A stretch of DNA of 64,000 bases from Caballeronia zhejiangensis (GTDB lineage Bacteria > Pseudomonadota > Gammaproteobacteria > Burkholderiales > Burkholderiaceae): assembly GCF_000698575.1 (NCBI RefSeq), contig NZ_JFHD01000003.1, positions 62,001 to 126,000 of the forward strand, given 5' to 3'. Below, in pieces: positions 9,212-16,388 of the stretch. The position numbers and the translations under genes are program-made. The notes below the pieces were generated by a model, which was not told the origin of the DNA, ran no database searches, and was given only the letters and a program-made list of their open reading frames with translations. Positions within the stretch are counted from its first letter, which is position 1. Every line of letters begins with the position of its first letter.

Positions 9212-9499
9212 ATGAGCGCGCTCGTCCGGCACGGCCCGCTCGTCTCTCGCATCGTGGCCGCGATATTCGGCGGATACGCGCTCGCCGCGCTCGCGAGCGT
9301 CGCGGCACTGGCCCTGCCGATGAGCAAGCCGCAAGCCGTGCTCACCGGCATGCTCGTGAGCTTCGTCGTCTACGTGTGCGCGGTGATCTGGGTGTTCGCG
9401 GTTCGCAGCGCGCGTCGGGCATGGAGCGGGCTCGCGTTCATCGCCGTGCCGCTGTTGATGGCCGCATGGACGGTATGGCCGGGAGGACACGTCTCGTGA
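9212..9499 (+). CDS. DUF3649-type small membrane protein, iron-regulated
   Basis: A membrane protein of 95 residues (118 if the in-frame ATG at 9143 is used) with about three hydrophobic helices and a basic start. Its first positions (SALVRHGPLVSRIVAAIFGGYALA) resemble the DUF3649 family found in siderophore loci next to PepSY-type reductases. The stop overlaps the GTG of the next gene. It is first in an operon behind a Fur-box promoter, so a role in iron acquisition is likely. The biochemical activity is unknown. Neither candidate start has a clear Shine-Dalgarno sequence. Confidence 0.72.
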   Translation: MSALVRHGPLVSRIVAAIFGGYALAALASVAALALPMSKPQAVLTGMLVSFVVYVCAVIWVFAVRSARRAWSGLAFIAVPLLMAAWTVWPGGHVS

Positions 9500-11124
9500 G
9501 AAGCGCGCGCGATTCCAAAGCGAAAGGCCGCGGCATTCGCCAGAGCATGTCCGATCTGCATACGTGGGCGGGCCTGCTCGCAGGCTGGATTCTCTACGCG
9601 ATGTTCCTTACCGGGACCGTCAGCTACTTCAAGGACGAAACGTCGCAATGGATGCGGCCCGAGCAAGCGCAGCAGCGCGACATGCCGGATGCGGCGCTCG
9701 TCGCGCAACGCGTCGTCGAGACGCTCGGCAAGATCGCGGCGGGCAGTACGCAGTGGAGCTTCGCATTGCCGGACGAACGCACGAGCGTCATCGATTCGTT
9801 CTGGCGTACGCCGGGCGCATCCAAGGGCAAGCGCGCATTCGAATCAGCCCGTTTCGATCCGGTCACGGGCGAGCGCACAACCGCGCGCGAGACCCTCGGC
9901 GGTGAATTTTTCTATCGCTTTCATTTCCAGTTTTATTACATGCCGGTGTTATGGGGGCGCTGGCTCGCGGGCCTGTGCGCCATGTTCATGCTCGTCGCGA
10001 TCGTGAGCGGCGTCATTACGCACAAGAAAATTTTCGTCGACTTTTTCACATTCAGATGGGGCAAGGGTCAGCGTTCTTGGCTCGACGCGCATAACGCGCT
10101 GTCGGTATTCGGTCTGCCATTTCACGCGATGATCACCTACACCGGCCTCGTCACGTTGATGGCGATGTACATGCCGTGGGGCGCGCAGACCGCCTTCAGG
10201 ACACCCGCCGAACGCGCCGCAATGACTTCGCAACTCAGCGCGTTCATTCAGCCTCGCGAGTCTTCCGGACAGAACGCGCCGCTTGCACCCGTCGATGCGA
10301 TGGTGCGCGAAGCGCAAGCGCGCTGGGGCCGCGACAAGGTCGGTCGCGTGACGATCACCAATCCCGGCGACAGCACCGCGCGCGTGGCTGTTTCGCGAGG
10401 TGAGGCGTCGCGCGTGTCGATGAGTCCGCAGTACATGCTCTTCGATGGCGTGACGGGCAAGCTCATCGAAGTGAAGGACAGCGTCGGCGGCGCGGCCGAA
10501 ACGCGCGGCGTGCTGTATGCGCTGCATCTCGGACGCTTCAGCGATATGCAACTGCGCTGGCTGTACTTCATCGTCAGTCTCGCGGGCACGGCGATGGTCG
10601 GCACGGGGCTTGTCATGTGGACGGTCAAGCGCCGTCAGAAGCTGGCCGACCCGGCGCGGCCGTACGTCGGCTTCTGGCTCGTCGAACGTTTGAATATCGC
10701 GAGCATCGCGGGACTTTCCATCGCGATGACGAGCTTTCTGTGGGGCAATCGGCTGCTGCCGCTCGGCATCGCCGCGCGTGACGATGCCGAGGTCAATGTT
10801 TTCTTCGCGATGTGGGGCGCGACGCTGCTATATGCGTTCGTGCGTCCCGCGAGGCGCGCGTGGATCGAACTGCTTTGGCTCGCCACGGCGATGCTCGCGT
10901 TCGTGCCGGCGCTCAATGCGCTGACCACGAACCGGCCCTTGTGGCGCAGCATCGCGCAAGGCGATTGGGTGTTCGCCGGCTTCGATCTGATGATGTGGGC
11001 ATTCGCCCTGCTGCATGCGGCATTGGCGATACGCGTGACACGCCATCGTCCGCGCACGAAGCCCGTCGGCAAGCGCATCGCGGCGCGTGCCGTCATGCCC
11101 GAGCGCGAAAAGGAAAGCGCATGA
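9496..11124 (+). CDS. PepSY-associated transmembrane protein (siderophore/iron reductase-like)
   Basis: A 542-residue inner-membrane protein of the PepSY_TM family. The N-terminus has the family histidine helix (DLHTWAGLLAGWILYAMFLTG). A periplasmic PepSY region follows, then further membrane helices, with the histidines of RFHFQFYYMP and DAHNALSVFGLPFHAM likely binding haem or metal. Relatives such as FoxB or FpvG reduce ferric siderophores in the periplasm. The GTG at 9496 is chosen because it overlaps the DUF3649 stop and follows GGGAGGA. The gene lies in the middle of a Fur-controlled three-gene operon. Confidence 0.82.
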   Translation: MRSARDSKAKGRGIRQSMSDLHTWAGLLAGWILYAMFLTGTVSYFKDETSQWMRPEQAQQRDMPDAALVAQRVVETLGKIAAGSTQWSFALPDERTSVIDSFWRTPGASKGKRAFESARFDPVTGERTTARETLGGEFFYRFHFQFYYMPVLWGRWLAGLCAMFMLVAIVSGVITHKKIFVDFFTFRWGKGQRSWLDAHNALSVFGLPFHAMITYTGLVTLMAMYMPWGAQTAFRTPAERAAMTSQLSAFIQPRESSGQNAPLAPVDAMVREAQARWGRDKVGRVTITNPGDSTARVAVSRGEASRVSMSPQYMLFDGVTGKLIEVKDSVGGAAETRGVLYALHLGRFSDMQLRWLYFIVSLAGTAMVGTGLVMWTVKRRQKLADPARPYVGFWLVERLNIASIAGLSIAMTSFLWGNRLLPLGIAARDDAEVNVFFAMWGATLLYAFVRPARRAWIELLWLATAMLAFVPALNALTTNRPLWRSIAQGDWVFAGFDLMMWAFALLHAALAIRVTRHRPRTKPVGKRIAARAVMPEREKESA

Positions 11125-11417
11125 CGCATCTCTTGAGCATCGTTTTCTGCCTGATGGCCTTCGCTTGCCTCGCGGTCTCGATGGATCGTCATCAGATGAT
11201 GCTATTCGGCCGCGCGCTTCGCGCAGGGCAAACGCGCGGCTTTCGAATAGCAGGATGGTGCGGTCTCGTGCTCGCGCTGCGCTTCATCGTCGACTATCAA
11301 GGATGGGCGCTCGGCCTCGTCAGCTATAGCGGCTGCACGAGTGTTTCGGCGGGAATCGTGTTTGGCGGTCTCATCGTTTATGAGCGGCTTTCCGCTCGTC
11401 GATCTCACCAGCCGTGA
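11121..11417 (+). CDS. DUF3325-type small membrane protein
   Basis: A 98-residue protein with about three transmembrane helices, starting in an ATGA overlap with the PepSY protein. The pattern DRHQMMLFGRALRAGQTR followed by a hydrophobic pair matches DUF3325 proteins, which regularly accompany PepSY_TM and DUF3649 proteins in iron-uptake loci. It is the last gene of the operon. It ends 13 bases inside the convergent D-serine dehydratase-like gene, so no space exists for a separate terminator. Function is unknown apart from the iron association. Confidence 0.75.
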   Translation: MTHLLSIVFCLMAFACLAVSMDRHQMMLFGRALRAGQTRGFRIAGWCGLVLALRFIVDYQGWALGLVSYSGCTSVSAGIVFGGLIVYERLSARRSHQP

Positions 11418-12529
11418 AAGCGCGGCCATGCGATGGTGCTGCCGTCGGCGGCTAACGCCTGGTACTCGGGGTATTGCGCGCCCGTCGCGCATGCATGATT
11501 CGGCAGGATGCGCAGCTTCATGCCGATGGGAAACCGCTTCGTGATCTCATCGCGACATTCGACGGCGAGAATGCCGTGCTCCTGATTCGCACCGACGAGT
11601 TCGCAGCCTTCGAGAGGCGTACCGTCGAGCGCGCATGCAAGTCCATAACCGTAATCGTGCGTCTGCTTCGACGTGCCGCGGTCGCGGCTCATCGCCATCC
11701 ATCCCGCATCGACGATGACCCAGCCCTTGTCGGGTTGATGACCGATGACGCTCGTGAGCACGCTCAACGCGATATCGTTTGCATCGCAAACACCGACGTT
11801 CGCCATCACGAGATCGAAGAACACATAAACGCCGGCGCGCACTTCGGTGACGCCTTCGAGATGCTTCGCGGCGAGCGCGGTCGGCGTCGAGCCGACGCTC
11901 ACGGTCCTGCATGCGATGCCCGCAGCGCGAAGCCGTTCGGCCGCGCGCACGCATCCCGCGCGCTCCTGTTCCGCGAGCGCGGCGAGCGCTTCTTGATCGT
12001 TCAATTCGTAGCTGGAGCCAGCGTGCGTCATCACGCCGCCGACTTCGATGCCGCCTTCCTGAAGCACGCGGCCGATCTCGATGAGCGCGTCGTCATCGGG
12101 CGCGAGGCCTGAGCGATGACCATCCGTATCGATTTCGAGCCACACTTCGAATATGTCGTTCGCGTGCTTGCAATACGCGACGATCGCCGATGCCGCCGCT
12201 GCGTTGTCGGCGATGATCTTCAGATCGCAGCCTTTTTGCTTGAGGGCCATCGCGCGCGGCAACTTCGCGGGCACGATACCCACCGCGTAGAGAATGTCGT
12301 CGATGCCCGCCGCGAAGAATGCTTCCGCTTCTTTCAGCGTGGATACGGTGATGCCTTGCGCGCCTGCTGCAATCTGCGCGCGCACGACGCCGGCGCATTT
12401 CGTCGTCTTCACATGCGGCCGGAACTTCACGCCGAGCGCGTTCATGCGCGTCTGCATCCGGTCGATGTTGTGCTGCATTCGCGCGATATCGATGATCGCG
12501 GCGGGCGTGTCGAGTGCTTCGAGATTCAT
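11405..12529 (-). CDS. DSD1/D-threonine aldolase-like PLP enzyme
   Basis: A 374-residue fold-type III PLP enzyme with an N-terminal alanine racemase-like barrel. The PLP lysine is K41 in the family motif RPHVKTTK, and the C-terminal metal site is visible as PNHACAT (His and Cys ligands). The family includes eukaryotic-type D-serine dehydratase, D-threonine aldolase and 3-hydroxy-D-aspartate enzymes, so the substrate is a D-beta-hydroxy amino acid. It is followed upstream by a broken EamA exporter gene, suggesting an original amino acid metabolism and export pair. Confidence 0.85.
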   Translation of the reverse strand: MNLEALDTPAAIIDIARMQHNIDRMQTRMNALGVKFRPHVKTTKCAGVVRAQIAAGAQGITVSTLKEAEAFFAAGIDDILYAVGIVPAKLPRAMALKQKGCDLKIIADNAAAASAIVAYCKHANDIFEVWLEIDTDGHRSGLAPDDDALIEIGRVLQEGGIEVGGVMTHAGSSYELNDQEALAALAEQERAGCVRAAERLRAAGIACRTVSVGSTPTALAAKHLEGVTEVRAGVYVFFDLVMANVGVCDANDIALSVLTSVIGHQPDKGWVIVDAGWMAMSRDRGTSKQTHDYGYGLACALDGTPLEGCELVGANQEHGILAVECRDEITKRFPIGMKLRILPNHACATGAQYPEYQALAADGSTIAWPRFHGW

Positions 12530-12551
12530 GATGTCCTTGGTCGAGCGATGA

Positions 12552-12848
12552 TCAGGCGATCGGTCCCGTCGGCAGCGCTATCGCCGTTGCGTGGCAGCGC
12601 CAGGTCTGTCCCCTGAAGTGGAGGCGCTTCACGCGATCGATCAGCGAGCGCTGGCCGACAGCGCACATCGCCACGGGCGGAATCAGGCCGAACAACATGC
12701 AAAAGAACGTGAGCTCGTTGGCGGGATAGCGCAGCGCGATGGCTTTCGCGAGCGGATCGACAATTGCGAGGCACAGCATCGATGCAAGGATGAAGCCAAT
12801 GCTCGCGAGCGGCAGCGGGTTCGTGCGCGTGACGGCGGTGGAAGGCAT
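12552..12848 (-). pseudogene. truncated EamA/DMT-family exporter remnant
   Basis: The open frame (98 residues from 12848, or 109 from 12881) begins like an EamA exporter. It has a first helix SIGFILASMLCLAIVDPLAK, the motif ALRYPANELTFFCMLFG and a second helix. Homologous exporters have about ten helices and 290 residues. Here the frame stops after the cytoplasmic loop (LHFRGQTWR) plus unrelated residues, and the next gene begins only 22 bases later. The remaining two-thirds are absent, so this is probably a decayed gene. It is divergent from the ferredoxin gene across a 133-bp gap. Confidence 0.7.
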
Positions 12849-12979
12849 GACGCTGATCGATGGGACGAATCTTCGAATCATCGCACGAACGCGTTCTTGC
12901 CGGATTCTCTACGGGAAAGCCATTATTTTTGATCGGTTGACTCGGCGAAAAGTCCTGCTAGCATACGAACAACAGATTC

Positions 12980-12993
12980 ATCAGCATACTGAT
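12980..12993. promoter_or_regulatory. PicR-type operator 1 (TCAG-N4-CTGA)
   Basis: ATCAGCATACTGAT is a palindrome with arms ATCAG and CTGAT, 21 bases before the ferredoxin start. A weak promoter (TTGACT at 12937-12942 and TAGCAT at 12959-12964) would place the site just after the transcription start, where a bound repressor would block elongation. The same palindrome occurs three more times in the pic locus. Confidence 0.75.
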
Positions 12994-13014
12994 CGATTTT
13001 CGAAGGGGCGACGA

Positions 13015-13320
13015 ATGGCACTCAAGTTCGCGGCGAAGCTCGCCGATCTAGTGGAAGACGAACCGCTCGGCCTGACGATCGGCGAAGAGCGCATCGCGCT
13101 CTATTTGCTCGACGGAGAAGTGCATGCCACGCACAACGTTTGCACGCACCAGTTCGCGCTCTTGAGCGACGGCTATATGGAAGACGGCTGCATCGAATGT
13201 CCGCTGCATCAGGGGCGTTTCGATATCCGCACGGGCGCTGCCCTTTGCGCGCCAGTCACGCAACCGATTCGCGTATACGGCGTGCAGGTGGAAGGCGGCG
13301 AGATCTACGTCGATCTTTGA
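13015..13320 (+). CDS. Rieske ferredoxin component of 6-hydroxypicolinate monooxygenase (PicB-type)
   Basis: A soluble 101-residue [2Fe-2S] Rieske ferredoxin with ligands C43, H45, C62 and H65 (CTH and CPLH). It carries electrons from the reductase encoded next to the terminal oxygenase encoded by 14566-16368. The ATG at 13015 is at the usual family start and GAAGGGG lies upstream. It is first in a seven-gene operon of a four-component Rieske oxygenase and a molybdenum hydroxylase. Assignment to picolinate catabolism comes from the whole locus; by itself the protein matches ferredoxins of anthranilate- or salicylate-type oxygenases. Confidence 0.85.
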   Translation: MALKFAAKLADLVEDEPLGLTIGEERIALYLLDGEVHATHNVCTHQFALLSDGYMEDGCIECPLHQGRFDIRTGAALCAPVTQPIRVYGVQVEGGEIYVDL

Positions 13321-14579
13321 TGCACGCGCAAATCATGACTCGGACTGCATTGATCATCGGAGCGGGGCAGGCTGGCGCGCGCGCGGCAGAAGCGTTGCGC
13401 ACGCATGGTTATGAAGGGCGCATCGTGCTGGTCGGCGATGAGCGTCATGCGCCGTATGAAAGGCCGCCGCTGTCAAAGGATGTCCTCATCGCGAAGGACG
13501 ATGACGATTGCTTCAACGGCTGGGTGCATGCCGTCGAGCGATACGGCGATGCGCGCATCGAATGGCTCAACGATCGAGTGCTGCGGCTCGATACGCAATC
13601 GTGCGTCGCGACGCTCGAACGTAATGGCGAACTGCGCTACGACCATTGCATCCTGACGACGGGTGGTCGTGCGCGGCAGTTGCCGGGCGCGCCGGAAGGT
13701 CCGCATACGTTCTATCTGCGCACGCTCGACGATGCGATGCGCTTGCGTGCGCGGCTCGCAACGGCGCAATCGGTGGCTGTGATCGGCGCTGGATTTCTAG
13801 GGTTGGAATTCGCGGCGAGCGCAAGAACGCGCGGCCTCGACGTGAGCGTGTTCGAAACGGCATCGGGCTTGCTGAGCCGCGCGCTGCCGCCCATGTTCGC
13901 CGAACGTCTGCGCATGAAGCACGAAACTCACGGCGTGCGCTTCATATTCGACGTGAAGCATCTGCAAGTCACGGAGCACGCGGACGGCGTGCAAGTCGAT
14001 GCAACGCCGTTCGACTTGGGCGTGATCGCTATCGGCCAGGAGCCGAACGACGAACTCGCCAAAGCTGCGGGCATGGCGACGAACAACGGCATCGTCGTCG
14101 ATCGGCATTGCCGCACGTCCGCCGAGAATGTCTATGCGGCAGGCGATTGCGCCAACTTCCCATACGGCGCAAACGGTCGCGCGACGCGTCTCGAATCGTG
14201 GCAGAACGCGCAGGAACAGGCGATCGTGGCGGCGCGCAACATCGCCGGAGAAGAGATTGCTTATGCACCGACGCCGTGGTTCTGGACCGACCAATACGAC
14301 TGGAACATCCAGATGCTCGGCCTGCCCGATGGCGAGATCGATCAGTGGATCGAACGCGCGGGCGTCGATGACAAGACCGTGCTGATGGGTCTGCGCGGCG
14401 GCGTCATCGCGCATGTGCTCGCGATCAATCAAGGCGGCGAGTTGCGCGCCATCAGAAGGCTCGTCGAAGAAGGCGTTGCGGTCGATCCCCGCATGCTCGC
14501 CGACCCCACGATCAAGCTGCGCCAGCTCGACAAGCTGGTTCGCTCAACACACTCGGGAGATCAAGGTGTACTCGTCTGA
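13320..14579 (+). CDS. FAD-dependent ferredoxin reductase of the Rieske oxygenase (PicB-type)
   Basis: A 419-residue reductase of the BphA4 class that passes electrons from NAD(P)H to the Rieske ferredoxin. The N-terminal FAD site is TALIIGAGQAGARAAEAL. The NADH site is VAVIGAGFLGLEFAA, and the C-terminal FAD motif VYAAGDCANFP is followed by the WFWTDQYDWNIQ segment. The ATG overlaps the ferredoxin stop as TGATG, and an internal ATG at 13335 is also possible. Its 3' end overlaps the GTG start of the oxygenase alpha subunit. The close packing supports one enzyme complex. Confidence 0.88.
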   Translation: MHAQIMTRTALIIGAGQAGARAAEALRTHGYEGRIVLVGDERHAPYERPPLSKDVLIAKDDDDCFNGWVHAVERYGDARIEWLNDRVLRLDTQSCVATLERNGELRYDHCILTTGGRARQLPGAPEGPHTFYLRTLDDAMRLRARLATAQSVAVIGAGFLGLEFAASARTRGLDVSVFETASGLLSRALPPMFAERLRMKHETHGVRFIFDVKHLQVTEHADGVQVDATPFDLGVIAIGQEPNDELAKAAGMATNNGIVVDRHCRTSAENVYAAGDCANFPYGANGRATRLESWQNAQEQAIVAARNIAGEEIAYAPTPWFWTDQYDWNIQMLGLPDGEIDQWIERAGVDDKTVLMGLRGGVIAHVLAINQGGELRAIRRLVEEGVAVDPRMLADPTIKLRQLDKLVRSTHSGDQGVLV

Positions 14580-15858
14580 AACGATCATCGGCATTCATAC
14601 GCCTCAATCGAAAAACCCGCCGATAGAAGGGCTCGTTTGGCCCGAAGAAGGGCTGCAATGCATCCCGGACTGGGTGTACACGAGCGAGGCGGTCTATACG
14701 CGCGAAGTCGAACGGATCTTCCACGGGCGCACCTGGAACTTCGTCGCGCTCGAAGCGGAAGTGCCCAATTCCGGCGATTTCAAGCGCTCTTATGTCGGCC
14801 CGACGCCGGTCGTCGTATCGCGCGCGGAAGACGGCTCGATCAACGTGTTCGAAAACCGTTGCGCGCATCGCGGGGCGGAGTTCTGCCGGCATAGCCGCGG
14901 CAACAACAAGGAGTTCGTGTGCCCGTATCACCAATGGTCGTATGACCTCAAGGGCAATCTGCAAGGCGTGCCGTTCCGGCGTGGGGTGAACAAGCTGGGC
15001 GGCATGCCGAAGGATTTCCGCAACGATGATCACGGTCTGCGCAAACTTGCGGTTGCGACGCGCAATGGGGTCGTGTTCGCATCGTTCGCGCACGACATGG
15101 AATCGCTTGAAGACTATCTCACGCCCGAGATACTCGAGGACTTCGACGCGGTGTTCAACGGCAAGCGCCTGCGCGTGCTCGGCTTCTACAAGAACGAGCT
15201 GCCGTGCAACTGGAAGATGTATCACGAGAACTTGAAGGACCCGTATCACGCGACGTTGCTGCACTCGTTCCTCGTCGTGTTCGGCCTGCTCGTGGCGGGC
15301 AATCGTTCGGCGATGGTCGCGGACAGCAAATACGGCATTCACGGCACGATGGCCTCCGCAAAAAGCGATTCGCTCTACGCCACCATCGATGAAGACAAGA
15401 AGAAGGAGATGCGTTCCTTCCACGACGGCATGATCTTGCGTGACGAGCGCTTCCTCGAATTCATCAAGGAGTTCGATTCCGAATGGTCGGTGACGATGCA
15501 GACCATCTGGCCGAACCTCATCGTGCAGCGCGAGATGAATACGCTCGGCATTCGGCATATCGTGCCGAACGGACCGAACAGCATGATCATGCTCTGGACG
15601 ATGTTCGGTTATGAAGACGACACGGAAGACATGGTGCGTCACCGTTTGCGTCAGGGCAATCTGATGGGACCGTCGGGCTTTCTCGGCCTCGAAGACAACG
15701 AAGCGATGAAGTTCGTTCAGGAAGGCGTGCGCCGCTCGGTGAGCGACCGCAGCATCATCAAGCTGGATGGCGACAAGATCGGAACGGCCGACAACCTGAT
15801 CTCCGAAGCCGCCATTCGCGCCATGTACAAGCACTATCGTGAAGTGATGGGGTTCTAG
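14566..15858 (+). CDS. Rieske oxygenase alpha subunit (6-hydroxypicolinate 3-monooxygenase type)
   Basis: A 430-residue terminal oxygenase subunit. The Rieske cluster ligands are C99, H101, C119 and H122. The mononuclear iron site is in NLKDPYHATLLHSF, with H228 and H233 as iron ligands and D225 as the bridging aspartate. This sequence resembles the anthranilate/salicylate hydroxylase branch. The GTG at 14566 is chosen because GGGAGA lies 5 bases upstream and family members start about here. In the inferred pathway it hydroxylates 6-hydroxypicolinate at C3. Hydroxylation of another carboxylated aromatic cannot be excluded from this gene alone. Confidence 0.87.
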   Translation: MYSSETIIGIHTPQSKNPPIEGLVWPEEGLQCIPDWVYTSEAVYTREVERIFHGRTWNFVALEAEVPNSGDFKRSYVGPTPVVVSRAEDGSINVFENRCAHRGAEFCRHSRGNNKEFVCPYHQWSYDLKGNLQGVPFRRGVNKLGGMPKDFRNDDHGLRKLAVATRNGVVFASFAHDMESLEDYLTPEILEDFDAVFNGKRLRVLGFYKNELPCNWKMYHENLKDPYHATLLHSFLVVFGLLVAGNRSAMVADSKYGIHGTMASAKSDSLYATIDEDKKKEMRSFHDGMILRDERFLEFIKEFDSEWSVTMQTIWPNLIVQREMNTLGIRHIVPNGPNSMIMLWTMFGYEDDTEDMVRHRLRQGNLMGPSGFLGLEDNEAMKFVQEGVRRSVSDRSIIKLDGDKIGTADNLISEAAIRAMYKHYREVMGF

Positions 15859-16368
15859 ATGCTGCCAGGATTCGAAAAACAGAACATCGCGCACGACAAG
15901 GCGCTGATCGCACGCGCGGCGGTCGAAGACTTTCATGCGGAGTATTGCGCGGCGCTCGATGGCGGGGACATCGAGCGCTGGCCTGAATTCTTTACCGAGA
16001 ACTGTCTTTATCGCGTGACCGAATACGAGAACGCGGCCAATGGATTTCCCGTCGGGCTCGTATACGCCGAAGGACGCGACATGCTGCGCGATCGTGCGGT
16101 CGCGATTGCGCGCACGCAGATGTTCGCGCCGCGTCAAATGCTGCACTTCGTTTCCAACGTGCGTATCTTGAACGCGACCGACGAGGAAATCGTCGCGCAG
16201 AGCAACTACATGCTGCTGCAAACGCTCGTCGAAGGCGCGACTACGCTGCATCAGGCGGGCAGGCTTTTTGACCGCTTCGCGCGCAATGGTAACGTTCTTC
16301 TGCTGAAGGAAAGACAGGCTGTCTACGACACCGCGATGATCGCGAACGATCTCGCCTACCCTGTCTGA
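15859..16368 (+). CDS. Rieske oxygenase beta subunit
   Basis: A 169-residue small subunit of the aromatic-ring-hydroxylating oxygenase beta family (NTF2-like fold). Visible family features are the N-terminal FHAEYCAALDGGDIERWPEF helix and the YRVTEYENAANGFPVGLVYA strand. Its ATG follows directly on the alpha-subunit stop. It would form an alpha3-beta3 hexamer with the preceding subunit and is structural rather than catalytic. Together with the ferredoxin and reductase it gives four components, matching the four-component PicB described for Alcaligenes. Confidence 0.87.
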   Translation: MLPGFEKQNIAHDKALIARAAVEDFHAEYCAALDGGDIERWPEFFTENCLYRVTEYENAANGFPVGLVYAEGRDMLRDRAVAIARTQMFAPRQMLHFVSNVRILNATDEEIVAQSNYMLLQTLVEGATTLHQAGRLFDRFARNGNVLLLKERQAVYDTAMIANDLAYPV

Positions 16369-16388
16369 ACATCGTTGGGAGAGAGCGC

